Shown: in pieces, positions 9,505 through 17,166 of the stretch
How the letters are laid out: the number at the start of each line of letters is the position of its first letter
Numbering within the stretch: the first letter of the stretch is position 1
Source of the DNA: Chryseobacterium sp. JV274
GTDB lineage: Bacteria > Bacteroidota > Bacteroidia > Flavobacteriales > Weeksellaceae
Reading direction: 5' to 3'
Assembly (NCBI RefSeq): GCF_903969135.1
Contig: NZ_LR824569.1
Location: 1,922,001-1,986,000 of the forward strand
DNA length: 64,000 bases
Program-made: the position numbers and the translations under genes
The notes under the pieces: model-generated
The model's database searches: none
The model's input: the letters and a program-made list of their open reading frames with translations, nothing else
What the model was told of the DNA's origin: nothing

Positions 9505-9876
9505 CTAATCGACAATTTCATATTCGACCGGAATTGTACCATGACTGATATCTCCAATCTCATCGAACGCAGCTTTAGACATGTCTAAAGATCTTGATGA
9601 ATGGTAAGGCCCTCTGTCATTAATTCTCACTATTACCTCTTTACCATTTTTAAGGTTAGTAACCTTAACGTTTGTTCCAAATGGAAGCGTTCTGTTTGCT
9701 GCAGTAAACTTTGAGTTATCAAAGATTTCTCCGCTAGCAGTTTTTCTACCGTTAAATTTATCGTGGTAGTACGATGCATAACTTGTTTTTTTCGCATCTA
9801 AGGCATTACTCGTAAAAGAATAAACACCTAAGGTTGAAATCATCATTATGATTACGAGAATGAATCTTTTCATCAT
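9505..9876 (-). CDS. RlpA-like double-psi beta-barrel protein (septal ring lytic transglycosylase family)
   Basis: A short 123-residue exported protein: signal peptide MMKRFILVIIMMISTLGVYS, then a complete RlpA-like double-psi beta-barrel. Typical motifs are TSYASYYHDKFNGRKTASGE, TAANRTLPFGTNVKVTN, VRINDRGPYHSSRSLDMS and AAFDEIG. Family members act on denuded peptidoglycan glycan strands. The barrel keeps the conserved Asp of the NDRGP motif. The SPOR domain found in longer RlpA proteins is absent, which is common in Bacteroidota small versions. Two adjacent ATGs start the frame. A -7 element (TACTTTTG) lies upstream. Confidence 0.9.
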   Translation of the reverse strand: MMKRFILVIIMMISTLGVYSFTSNALDAKKTSYASYYHDKFNGRKTASGEIFDNSKFTAANRTLPFGTNVKVTNLKNGKEVIVRINDRGPYHSSRSLDMSKAAFDEIGDISHGTIPVEYEIVD

Positions 9877-9903
9877 TTTGAACTTTTATTGGTTTTGACG
9901 GAG

Positions 9904-9911
9904 CAAAAGTA
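9904..9911 (-). promoter_or_regulatory. Possible -7 element of the rlpA-like gene
   Basis: TACTTTTG on the minus strand matches TAnnTTTG and sits 27 bases before the ATG at 9876. No clear -33 TTTG is seen at 17-21 bases. Confidence 0.4.
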
Positions 9912-9929
9912 TCAGGAATCTTTAGAAAA

Positions 9930-10390
9930 CACTATTCGATATGTTAAAAACCGTTAACAAAATATTAAACAAATGTTAAACATCACTGCAACCCCCTATA
10001 AACAGGGGTTTTAGACTACGGTGTTAAAAAGTGTTAAAAAAACAGTCTAAAAGTTAACATAATTAACTACTTTGTGCATAATTTAAATTTTATACTTTTA
10101 AAAACAACTGTAAATCAATAAATTACAAAATCAACAAAGTTAAAATAAAATCAGAAAATCAATCTTAAAAAAAATAAAGTCTTAAGAACTAGATTCCGGA
10201 AAAACTTTCTGACAGAGGACCTCTGCTCACATAAAACCAGATGCCTGACTTATTTTTTAACACCGTTTTGTTTTGTTAAAATTTATAGATCGATACGATA
10301 TCCAATAAATATCCGCTTTAATCATTCAAAAAAATGAATGAGTGATGATTTATAACCCAAAAAAATAAATGAACGCAAATCTCTTAAAAG
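9930..10390. other. Long AT-rich intergenic region with several inverted repeats
   Basis: The space between the rlpA-like gene and the terminator of the next operon holds no convincing reading frame. It contains a hairpin (AACCCC 9990-9995 with GGGGTT 10005-10010), a tandem duplication of GTGTTAAAAA (10021-10040), a 13-base inverted repeat (ACGGTGTTAAAAA 10018-10030 with its complement at 10254-10266), a small hairpin CAGAG/CTCTG (10213-10225), and a TAACTTTG -7 match on the minus strand at 10135-10142. These may be regulatory or encode a small RNA; nothing decides between them. Confidence 0.4.
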
Positions 10391-10393
10391 TAA

Positions 10394-10419
10394 AAAACCA
10401 ATGATTTCTCATTGGTTTT
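10394..10419 (-). terminator. Terminator of the secreted-protein gene pair
   Basis: An 11-bp perfect stem (AAAACCAATGA 10394-10404 with 10409-10419) and a TTTC loop, with a T-rich run on the minus strand, lie 22 bases after the stop at 10441. Confidence 0.8.
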
Positions 10420-10440
10420 ATATGTAATTAAATAAATGTC

Positions 10441-11175
10441 TTATTTTAAATATTCCAATACATAGTCGTATGTACCGTTAGGATACACTACAGACATACT
10501 AGGAGATCCTGTAACAGCATTTCCTGGAGTTGTAACCGGATTATAAGAATATAAACTTCTATCATAAACAGTGTTTGTACCTGCTTTATAGATTGTAATA
10601 CCATACATTGTAGTCATTCCTGTAGGGGCTGGGATATTAACTGCTGTAGAAGTACCACTTGCAGTGAAAGATCCTTTGATAGCATAAAGCTGCTTATCAA
10701 CACCCGGACTAACATTAATAATAGTATTTGTAGTTGTTTCTGCTGTTCCAACAGTTACTTTAGGTGAAGTTGAAAGCGAAACCCATCTACCAGTTGAAGT
10801 TGCAAAACCATTTGCCGTTCCACCAGTTGGATTAGAGAAATAATAATATCCCGGAGTTACACTTGTAGCAATACCAGAAACAGTAGTTCCTGTAGCACTA
10901 TTAAAAACAATCATACCATCGTAAGCTGTTGGAAAGTTATCCTCGTCAGTAACAGGAGTTGCAAATGTAAAGACAGTTAAGTCTGTTCTTGGAAAAACAA
11001 TCCCTTTTCCGTCATTAGCACTATCTGTAAAACCTCCGGCACTTCCTGATGCATCAAGGAAAGCACCTTGTCCTTGTATATTTCCACTGGCGAAACCATT
11101 TGTTCTTACCTGTGCATTTGTATATTGAAACATTGCCAAAGAAGAGGCAAGAACTAATAATATTTTTTTATTCAT
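10441..11175 (-). CDS. Secreted protein of unknown function (Thr/Ser/Gly-rich)
   Basis: A 244-residue protein with a signal peptide (MNKKILLVLASSLAMFQYTNAQ). The mature part is rich in Thr, Ser, Gly and Ala and looks like a beta-rich surface protein. Short features include GIVFPRTDLTVF, YDGMIVFNSATG and TPGYYYFSNPTGG, which also occur in loose form in the neighbouring gene product (PRMTRAQL, GALAFVTT, VGFYYYDG). The two genes are 25 bases apart on one transcript ended by the hairpin at 10394-10419. No T9SS C-terminal domain is visible. This kind of protein is frequent near Bacteroidota adhesins, but I assign no function. Confidence 0.8.
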   Translation of the reverse strand: MNKKILLVLASSLAMFQYTNAQVRTNGFASGNIQGQGAFLDASGSAGGFTDSANDGKGIVFPRTDLTVFTFATPVTDEDNFPTAYDGMIVFNSATGTTVSGIATSVTPGYYYFSNPTGGTANGFATSTGRWVSLSTSPKVTVGTAETTTNTIINVSPGVDKQLYAIKGSFTASGTSTAVNIPAPTGMTTMYGITIYKAGTNTVYDRSLYSYNPVTTPGNAVTGSPSMSVVYPNGTYDYVLEYLK

Positions 11176-11200
11176 GACTAAATCTGTGTAAAATTAATAA

Positions 11201-11836
11201 TTATTGAGCTGAGTACGATTGCCAAGAAGCTCCATCATAAACGAATCCAAGACCTCTACCATTAGTAGTCATTGAATTAAATGATGCTGCACTTGCACCG
11301 TTTACAGTAAGGGTACCTCCACCTACTTTAACAAGCGTAATAGTTTTTCCTTTTGTTGCTGCACTTACAGGGATTGTTGACAAATCAGCATTGGTTGTAA
11401 GGAATACATAACCATTTAAGTCTGCTGCAGATAAGTCTGCTCCTGTAGCTGAAGTTCTTACAGAAGGAGCAACAGGTGTAACGATTCCACCACCACCTAC
11501 AGTGATCCAGGTATTCGTAGTCTGGCCATCATAGTAGTAAAAACCTACAGCTGTAACGTTGGTAGTTTTAGGAGTTGCTGTACCGTCAATTGTTGTAACG
11601 AAAGCAAGTGCTCCATTTTGAGCTGTAGTATAAGCTGCATCTTTAGCTAATAATTGTGCTCTTGTCATACGAGGGACTAATAAAGCGTCAGGTCTAGCGT
11701 TGTCAGTAGTATTTGCTACTACATCTAGCGTTGCGGCAGGCGTGGTTGTGTTAATCCCCACTCGCCCTGTAGTCTGAGCCTTAGAAAAAGCCGAAAGGCC
11801 AACAAGCATAATTGCTGTTAATAAAATTTTTTTCAT
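11201..11836 (-). CDS. Secreted protein with GINTTTPxATLDV motif, unknown function
   Basis: A 211-residue exported protein (signal peptide MKKILLTAIMLVGLSAFSKAQ). The mature N terminus reads GRVGINTTTPAATLDV, a motif widespread in Bacteroidota extracellular and tail-fibre-like proteins, where it usually begins a beta-rich stalk. After that come PRMTRAQLLAKDAAYTTAQNGALAFV and VGFYYYDGQTTNTWITVGGGG, which resemble a short repeat unit that ends in a tryptophan-bearing turn. The C terminus (GRGLGFVYDGASWQSYSAQ) is not a T9SS domain. It is first in a two-gene unit with the 10441-11175 gene. Its role is likely surface-exposed and structural, by inference only. Confidence 0.8.
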   Translation of the reverse strand: MKKILLTAIMLVGLSAFSKAQTTGRVGINTTTPAATLDVVANTTDNARPDALLVPRMTRAQLLAKDAAYTTAQNGALAFVTTIDGTATPKTTNVTAVGFYYYDGQTTNTWITVGGGGIVTPVAPSVRTSATGADLSAADLNGYVFLTTNADLSTIPVSAATKGKTITLVKVGGGTLTVNGASAASFNSMTTNGRGLGFVYDGASWQSYSAQ

Positions 11837-11849
11837 AAGTTTTTAAAGA

Positions 11850-12205
11850 TTTTTAATTACATTTTTTTTCATCAATATTTTCAAAAAATAGGAAAAACGC
11901 ATCCCAACTTGTGAATATTACATTGAAACTGAAGGGTAAAAAAATTATTTTTATTCAATTTTAGCTTCATATTAATAATTAACTTATTGAAAGCATATTA
12001 TTTAAAAATATTGCTTATTGCGCAAATTTAAGATATAATTTTCAAATTTATATACTTTAAAATAGAAATTTGAAAAATCTTAATTACACAAAATATTAAC
12101 AAACTGATTATCAATTAAATAAAAACAAGCCACCGAGAAAATTCTATGTTAATTTTCGTTAATAGCTTAATTTTACAAATCTTATTTCAAACTGATTAAT
12201 AAGCA
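11850..12205. other. AT-rich upstream region of the secreted pair, no gene seen
   Basis: This stretch between rimO and the secreted-protein pair has very high AT content and no credible frame. Two identical TAAATTTG words on the minus strand (12023-12030 and 12043-12050) match the -7 consensus, but neither has a TTTG at the right spacing, so the true promoter is uncertain. Confidence 0.4.
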
Positions 12206-12210
12206 TTTAA

Positions 12211-13512
12211 CTAGACTAATTCTCCGTATAAGTCAAACTCTTCGGCCGAAGTAATTTTAACATCTGCAAATTCACCTATAGAGATATAGGTATCTTCAGC
12301 AGAAACCAAAACCGTATTGTCCACATCTGGTGAATCATACTCTGTTCTTCCGATAAAATAATTGCCTTCTTTACGATCAAAAATACATCTGAATATTTTA
12401 CCTACTTTTTCCTGGTTCTTTTCCCACGAAATCTGAGACTGCAATTCCATGATTTCTTCTACTCTTGCCTCCTTTACTTCCTGTGGAATATCATCTTCCA
12501 ATACATAAGCCGTAGTATTTTCCTCATGAGAATAAGTAAAGCATCCTAATCTGTCAAATTTCTGTTCTCTTACCCAGTCTTTAAGTTCCTGGAATCTTTC
12601 TTCTGTTTCACCAGGATATCCAACGATAAGTGTTGTTCTGATTGCCATATCCGGAACTTTTTCTCTGAACTTTCCTAGAAGAGCATCTGTTTTCTCATGG
12701 GTAGTTCCTCTCTTCATGGATTTCAACAAATCGGAATTGATATGCTGAAGAGGAATATCTATATAATTACATACTTTAGGTTCTTCACGGATAATATCGA
12801 GAACATCTTCAGGGAAACCGCTTGGGAACGCATAATGAAGACGAATCCATTCTACACCTTCTACCTTCACCAATTCTTTTAAAAGATCTCCTAACGCTCT
12901 TTTCTTATAAAGATCAAGACCATAGTAAGTAAGATCCTGAGCAATAAGAATTAATTCTTTTGTTCCCTTTTTTGCCAGTTTCTGAGCTTCTAAAACCAGT
13001 TTTTCGATAGGGGTTGACATATGACCTCCTCTCATCAATGGAATCGCACAGAAAGAACATGGTCTGTCACAACCTTCAGAAATTTTAAGGTAAGCATAAT
13101 GTTTTGGAGTCGTTGTAAGTCTTTCTCCTACCAGTTCGTGTTTATAATCTGCTCCAAGATGTTTTAGGAGCATCGGAAGATCTCTTGTTCCGAAATATTG
13201 GTCTACATCCGGAATTTCTTTTATCAAATCTGGTTTGTATCTTTCTGATAAACATCCTGTAACGAATACTTTTTCAACCTCTCCTCTATTTTTAGCCTCG
13301 ACATAATCAAGGATAGTATTAATAGATTCTTCTTTAGCATTATCAATAAATCCGCAGGTATTGATTACAACAATGTCACCACGGTCTTCATGAACCACTT
13401 CTTTGCCATTAGCTTTCAGCTGGCTCATTAATACTTCAGAATCATATACATTCTTGGAGCATCCAAGAGTGACTACATTGATTTTCTTCTTCCCTACAGA
13501 TTTTGTACGCAT
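12211..13512 (-). CDS. rimO: Ribosomal protein uS12 (RpsL) Asp methylthiotransferase
   Basis: RimO is a radical-SAM enzyme that adds a methylthio group to a conserved Asp of ribosomal protein S12. Domains in order: N-terminal UPF0004 (VVTLGCSKNVYDSEVLMSQL, with Cys for the second cluster, and INTCGFIDNAKEES), the radical-SAM core (SEGCDRPCSFCAIPLMRGGHMS, CxxxCxxC), and a C-terminal TRAM-like segment (EFADVKITSAEEFDLYGEL). GCSKN and the absence of longer MiaB-type features favour RimO. I use the ATG at 13512 (MRTKSVGKKK); an in-frame TTG ten codons upstream is less likely because a -7 element (TATCTTTG, 13532-13539) lies between it and the ATG. Confidence 0.95.
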   Translation of the reverse strand: MRTKSVGKKKINVVTLGCSKNVYDSEVLMSQLKANGKEVVHEDRGDIVVINTCGFIDNAKEESINTILDYVEAKNRGEVEKVFVTGCLSERYKPDLIKEIPDVDQYFGTRDLPMLLKHLGADYKHELVGERLTTTPKHYAYLKISEGCDRPCSFCAIPLMRGGHMSTPIEKLVLEAQKLAKKGTKELILIAQDLTYYGLDLYKKRALGDLLKELVKVEGVEWIRLHYAFPSGFPEDVLDIIREEPKVCNYIDIPLQHINSDLLKSMKRGTTHEKTDALLGKFREKVPDMAIRTTLIVGYPGETEERFQELKDWVREQKFDRLGCFTYSHEENTTAYVLEDDIPQEVKEARVEEIMELQSQISWEKNQEKVGKIFRCIFDRKEGNYFIGRTEYDSPDVDNTVLVSAEDTYISIGEFADVKITSAEEFDLYGELV

Positions 13513-13531
13513 CGTTTTGATTTTGAGTCTG

Positions 13532-13539
13532 CAAAGATA
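13532..13539 (-). promoter_or_regulatory. Possible -7 element of rimO
   Basis: TATCTTTG on the minus strand lies 19 bases before the rimO ATG at 13512. The expected TTTG -33 box is not clear. It helps to decide the start codon. Confidence 0.45.
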
Positions 13540-13571
13540 CAAAATATTGAAGAGTTAAGAATTAAAAAATA

Positions 13572-13596
13572 AAAACCACTTTATAAAAGTGGTTTT
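13572..13596 (-). terminator. Terminator at the end of the polysaccharide operon
   Basis: AAAACCACTTT (13572-13582) pairs with AAAGTGGTTTT (13586-13596) and is followed on the minus strand by a T-rich run. It lies just after the rfbC stop and before rimO, so it closes the transcription unit that starts near 40.03 kb. Confidence 0.88.
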
Positions 13597-13608
13597 CAGG
13601 GATATATT

Positions 13609-14154
13609 TTAAAAGTTTTTGTCTTTAAATCCAGGGGAGTTCTGATCTTTTTCCGAAAGTATGGCGTCTTTTTCATCAACTTTCCAATCAATATCAAGAT
13701 CCGGATCATTGAACTTTACGCTGCCTTCTGATTCTTTGTTATAAAAGTTATCACATTTATAGGAAAATACAGCATGGGTACTTAATACGGCAAATCCGTG
13801 TCCAAAACCTCTTGGTACATAAAGCTGTAGTTTATTTTCTGCGGTAAGCTCTATTCCGAACCATTGCCCAAAAGTAGGAGAATCTTCTCTAAGATCCACA
13901 GCAACATCCCACACACTACCCTCAAGACATGATACCAGTTTTGCCTGTGCATGCTCACCTTTCTGAAGATGGAGTCCTCTAAGCACTCCATAAGATGATC
14001 TGGAAACATTATCCTGGACAAAGTGGCCGTTCATTCCTGTTAATTCTTCAAATTTCTTTTCGTTGAATTTTTCAAAGAAGTAGCCTCTTTCATCTTCAAA
14101 TATGGTAGGCTCTATGATATAGCAATCTTTAAGCGGGGTTTCTTTAATTTTCAT
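13609..14154 (-). CDS. rfbC: dTDP-4-dehydrorhamnose 3,5-epimerase
   Basis: A 181-residue RmlC-type cupin that epimerises C3 and C5 of dTDP-4-keto-6-deoxyglucose on the way to dTDP-L-rhamnose. Typical motifs: EPTIFEDERGYFFEKFNEKKF, FVQDNVSRSSYGVLRGLHLQ (with the catalytic His), WDVAVDLREDSPTFGQW, LYVPRGFGHGFAVLS and the Tyr of FSYKCDNFY. It is the last gene of the operon. The other rhamnose genes (rfbA, rfbB, rfbD) are not in this window, so either they lie elsewhere or this epimerase serves another dTDP-sugar. Confidence 0.95.
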   Translation of the reverse strand: MKIKETPLKDCYIIEPTIFEDERGYFFEKFNEKKFEELTGMNGHFVQDNVSRSSYGVLRGLHLQKGEHAQAKLVSCLEGSVWDVAVDLREDSPTFGQWFGIELTAENKLQLYVPRGFGHGFAVLSTHAVFSYKCDNFYNKESEGSVKFNDPDLDIDWKVDEKDAILSEKDQNSPGFKDKNF

Positions 14155-14169
14155 AATAGTAAAAAAACT

Positions 14170-14739
14170 CTATTTCAATATGGTTATTATTGTTTTAAAT
14201 AAAATCTTCGTATCATTTTTGAAAGACATATTTTCAAAATAGTCAAGATTCATTTTTACTTTGTTTGGAAATAATATTTCATCATTATATAGCAAAGGAT
14301 TCTTCTGGCTGTTCAGAAGGTCTTCTTCATCTCTGTATTTAATGCTTGCTTCACACGTTAATCCGGGTTTTAATTCCAGAACTTTTCTATCTGCTCCGGC
14401 CAGTTTATCGTAATAACCTTCGATATCAGGTCTGGGACCTACAAAACTCATATCACCCTTTAAAATATTAAACAATTGGGGAAATTCATCAAATTTAAAC
14501 TTCCTGAGCGTCTGCCCGATTCTGGAGCATACTCTTTTTTTATCATGAATTGTTTTAAATTTAAATATGGTAAATGGCCTTCCATACTGTCCTATCCGGG
14601 TCTGAAAAAAAATTCCATTAGAAGATGTATCGATACTTGCAATCACAAATAAAACAATCAGCACCGGCATAAGAAAGAGGGTCAATATTACCGCTAAGAT
14701 AAAATCAAAAACCACTTTCCAATATTTGTACTGATTCAT
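14170..14739 (-). CDS. Bacterial sugar transferase (monotopic phosphoglycosyltransferase), first copy
   Basis: This 189-residue protein belongs to the PglC/WcaJ-core family that transfers a sugar-phosphate from a UDP-sugar to undecaprenyl phosphate at the inner face of the membrane. It has the N-terminal re-entrant hydrophobic helix (residues about 10-35), the basic FTIFKFKTIHD motif, and the catalytic Asp-Glu pair in FDEFPQLFNILKGDMSFVGPRPD. The codon at 14748 is TTG; the ATG at 14739 (MNQYKYW) is preferred. The other PglC-like gene at 16514-17116 has the same core, so two initiating enzymes sit in one locus. The distinct C-terminal half (PGLTCEASIKYRDEEDLL) suggests a different sugar substrate. 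Confidence 0.9.
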   Translation of the reverse strand: MNQYKYWKVVFDFILAVILTLFLMPVLIVLFVIASIDTSSNGIFFQTRIGQYGRPFTIFKFKTIHDKKRVCSRIGQTLRKFKFDEFPQLFNILKGDMSFVGPRPDIEGYYDKLAGADRKVLELKPGLTCEASIKYRDEEDLLNSQKNPLLYNDEILFPNKVKMNLDYFENMSFKNDTKILFKTIITILK

Positions 14740-14753
14740 TAAATTCAATGATA

Positions 14754-15890
14754 TTAAACTCCGAAATAGTTACGGATTACGTTTGCAATTCTTTCTCTGT
14801 CATCATCTGACAAGTTGGACCCTGACGGAAGACACAGTCCGTTATCAAAAAGATTTTCGGAAATTTTTCCTCCGTAATAGGGAGAAGATTCAAAAACCGG
14901 CTGTAGGTGCATTGGCTTCCAAAGTGGTCTTGATTCAATATTGTCTTCTAAAAATGCAAGTCTTAGGCCTTCTCTGTCTTTTCCTGCTACCTGCGGATCA
15001 ATAATAATGGCAGATAACCAGTGATTTGAATAAAAATCATTTCCAGGTTCAGAAAACACGGTCACTCCTTCAATATTTTTGAAGGCATCCAAATAGAAAT
15101 CATGCATTGCTCTACGCGCTACCACTCTATCTTTAAGTACTTCCATCTGTCCTCTTCCTATCCCTGCAACAATATTGCTCATTCTGTAATTGAAACCAAT
15201 ATGTGAATGCTGATAATGAGGTGCATTATCTCTTGCCTGAGTGGAAAGGAAAACCGTTTTATCTTTATCTTCCTGAGCATGACAAACCAAAGCTCCGCCT
15301 CCTGATGTAGTAATAATTTTGTTCCCGTTAAAGCTTAATACTCCAAAACGTCCGAATGTTCCGCATGCCTGTCCTTTGTAAGTAGAACCAAGAGCTTCTG
15401 CAGCATCTTCTATAACAGGAATCTGAAATTCCTGGGCAATAGCTGTAATTTCGTCCATTTTTGCAGGCATACCATACAAATGAACTACAATAATTGCTTT
15501 AGGCTTCGTTCCTTTTTGAATTCTGTCTTCAATGGCTTCTCTTAAAGCTTTTGGACACATATTCCAGGTATCCGGTTCGCTGTCTACAAAAACAGGAATT
15601 CCTCCACAGTAAGCAATAGGATTGGCTGATGCTGAGAAAGTCATTGACTGGCAAATCACCTCATCACCATGCTGTACTCCACATTCAATAAGGGCAAGAT
15701 GCAATGCTGCAGTACCGGCAGAAAGAACGGCAACTTTTGCATTTTCACCCAAAAACTGCTCCAGATCTTTTTCAAATCCGTCAACATTAGGCCCCAATGG
15801 TGCCACCCAGTTTTCTTCAAATGCTTCGTTGATATATTTTTGTTCGTTACCTCCCATATGAGGTGAGGACAACCAGATTTTAGTATTCAT
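14754..15890 (-). CDS. pglE: PglE-like DegT/DnrJ/EryC1/StrS aminotransferase (UDP-4-keto-6-deoxy-GlcNAc 4-aminotransferase)
   Basis: A 378-residue PLP-dependent sugar aminotransferase. It opens with IWLSSPHMGGNEQKYI, has the Ala-Gly-Thr motif VLSAGTAALHLALIE, the Asp-Ala motif VIEDAAEALGSTYKG, and the PLP Lys in SFNGNKIITTSGGGALV. This opening and active site are typical of PglE, which converts the PglF product UDP-4-keto-6-deoxy-GlcNAc to the 4-amino sugar in bacillosamine synthesis. The neighbouring PglD-like and PglC-like genes, and the PglF-like gene at the start of the locus, support this role. It could instead act on a related 4-keto sugar. Confidence 0.85.
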   Translation of the reverse strand: MNTKIWLSSPHMGGNEQKYINEAFEENWVAPLGPNVDGFEKDLEQFLGENAKVAVLSAGTAALHLALIECGVQHGDEVICQSMTFSASANPIAYCGGIPVFVDSEPDTWNMCPKALREAIEDRIQKGTKPKAIIVVHLYGMPAKMDEITAIAQEFQIPVIEDAAEALGSTYKGQACGTFGRFGVLSFNGNKIITTSGGGALVCHAQEDKDKTVFLSTQARDNAPHYQHSHIGFNYRMSNIVAGIGRGQMEVLKDRVVARRAMHDFYLDAFKNIEGVTVFSEPGNDFYSNHWLSAIIIDPQVAGKDREGLRLAFLEDNIESRPLWKPMHLQPVFESSPYYGGKISENLFDNGLCLPSGSNLSDDDRERIANVIRNYFGV

Positions 15891-15910
15891 AATATTAATT
15901 AGTAACTTGT

Positions 15911-16504
15911 TTATATAATATTTTTTTTGATGATTTTACCAGGATTTCCTACCACAACTGAATAATCAGGAATATCATTAATAATTACTGCACCAGCACC
16001 TACTACACACCATTTTCCTATTTTGATCCCCTGTATTACTGATGCCCCGATTCCAATCTGGGTACCTTCTCCTACTTCAACCCCTCCAGCAAGCGCTGCA
16101 TTGGGTGAAATATGAACAAAGTCTTCAATTAAACAATCATGATCTACTGAAGCGTTGGTATTGATGATACAGTGTTTTCCGATGGTAGTTTCTGCATTGA
16201 TTACGACCCCTCCCATTACTACAGTTCCTTCTTCAATGGTTACGGAATCTGAATTTATAGATTTCGGATGTATTAAAATACCAATCTCATTCTTAACTTC
16301 TTGTGCAATCTTCTTGCGGATAGCGTTATTTCCAATGGAAATAATCAGTTTTTCCTGATCCGCCGGCAGAGTATTCAACACAGGAAGCCCATAGCATTCT
16401 TTTTTAGTGATATCCTGATCTATGAATGCTTTAATTTTTATATCATTAGCTGTTGCAATATCTGCAATTACCTTTCCGTGTCCACTTGCTCCGAATAAAT
16501 ACAT
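15911..16504 (-). CDS. pglD: PglD/NeuD-like sugar N- or O-acetyltransferase
   Basis: A 197-residue acetyltransferase with the two-part architecture of PglD: an N-terminal Rossmann-like nucleotide-sugar-binding domain (MYLFGASGHGKVIADIA, SIGNNAIRKKIA) and a C-terminal left-handed beta-helix (TIGKHCIINTNASVDHDC, with the likely catalytic His in SVDHD, GEGTQIGIGASVIQGIKIG, VVGNPGKIIKKN). In the bacillosamine pathway PglD uses acetyl-CoA to acetylate the 4-amino group made by PglE, giving UDP-diNAcBac. It lies between the pglE-like and pglC-like genes, as expected for a pathway cassette. Confidence 0.85.
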   Translation of the reverse strand: MYLFGASGHGKVIADIATANDIKIKAFIDQDITKKECYGLPVLNTLPADQEKLIISIGNNAIRKKIAQEVKNEIGILIHPKSINSDSVTIEEGTVVMGGVVINAETTIGKHCIINTNASVDHDCLIEDFVHISPNAALAGGVEVGEGTQIGIGASVIQGIKIGKWCVVGAGAVIINDIPDYSVVVGNPGKIIKKNII

Positions 16505-16513
16505 AACTCTAAA

Positions 16514-17116
16514 TTAATTTCCCCGAAAGGGTTCTATGGTTACATGTCCATCAGCAGAAATGCCTTCTCTTACAAACACTTTCTTTGCTGTCAGAAAGAA
16601 AATCTTCACATCTAAGATGAATGATATATTTTCTACATACCATACATCATAATCAAATTTCTGATTCCATGATATTGCATTTCTACCATTTACTTGTGCC
16701 CATCCGGTAATTCCCGGCCTTACCTCATGTCTGCGTGCCTGATTTTCATTATACAGTGGCAGATACTGAACTAAAAGAGGTCTAGGCCCAATAAGGGACA
16801 TATCTCCTTTAAGAACATTAAGTAATTGTGGAATTTCGTCCAGAGATGTTTTACGGACAAATGCTCCCAGAGCTGTTAATCTTTCTGCATCTGATAAAAG
16901 GTTTCCATTAGAATCCTTTTTATCATTCATTGTTTTAAACTTTATAATTTTAAATACCTTACCATTTCTGCCAGGTCTCTGTTGAAAGAAAAAAGGCTTC
17001 CCATTATTGGAAAGAAACAATCCAACCATCACAATAAGAAAAATTGGAAGCAGAAGGGTAATTCCTATGAGAGAAACTACAAAGTCGAAAATCCTCTTTA
17101 AATAATTTTTGTACAT
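16514..17116 (-). CDS. pglC: PglC-like phosphoglycosyltransferase (initiating sugar-phosphate transferase)
   Basis: A 200-residue monotopic phosphoglycosyltransferase. It has the N-terminal re-entrant helix, [20 protein letters not shown], the catalytic [24 protein letters not shown] (Asp-Glu dyad), and the [21 protein letters not shown]-terminal part typical of PglC. By family knowledge it would transfer phospho-diNAcBac from the UDP-sugar to undecaprenyl phosphate and so start the lipid-linked oligosaccharide. Its position next to PglD and PglE homologues strongly supports that substrate, though related enzymes accept QuiNAc or GlcNAc. Confidence 0.88.
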   Translation of the reverse strand: MYKNYLKRIFDFVVSLIGITLLLPIFLIVMVGLFLSNNGKPFFFQQRPGRNGKVFKIIKFKTMNDKKDSNGNLLSDAERLTALGAFVRKTSLDEIPQLLNVLKGDMSLIGPRPLLVQYLPLYNENQARRHEVRPGITGWAQVNGRNAISWNQKFDYDVWYVENISFILDVKIFFLTAKKVFVREGISADGHVTIEPFRGN

Positions 17117-17166
17117 TTTTAGAAATTAGGTGTATCAATCATCATATGCTTTTATCAATATCTTTT

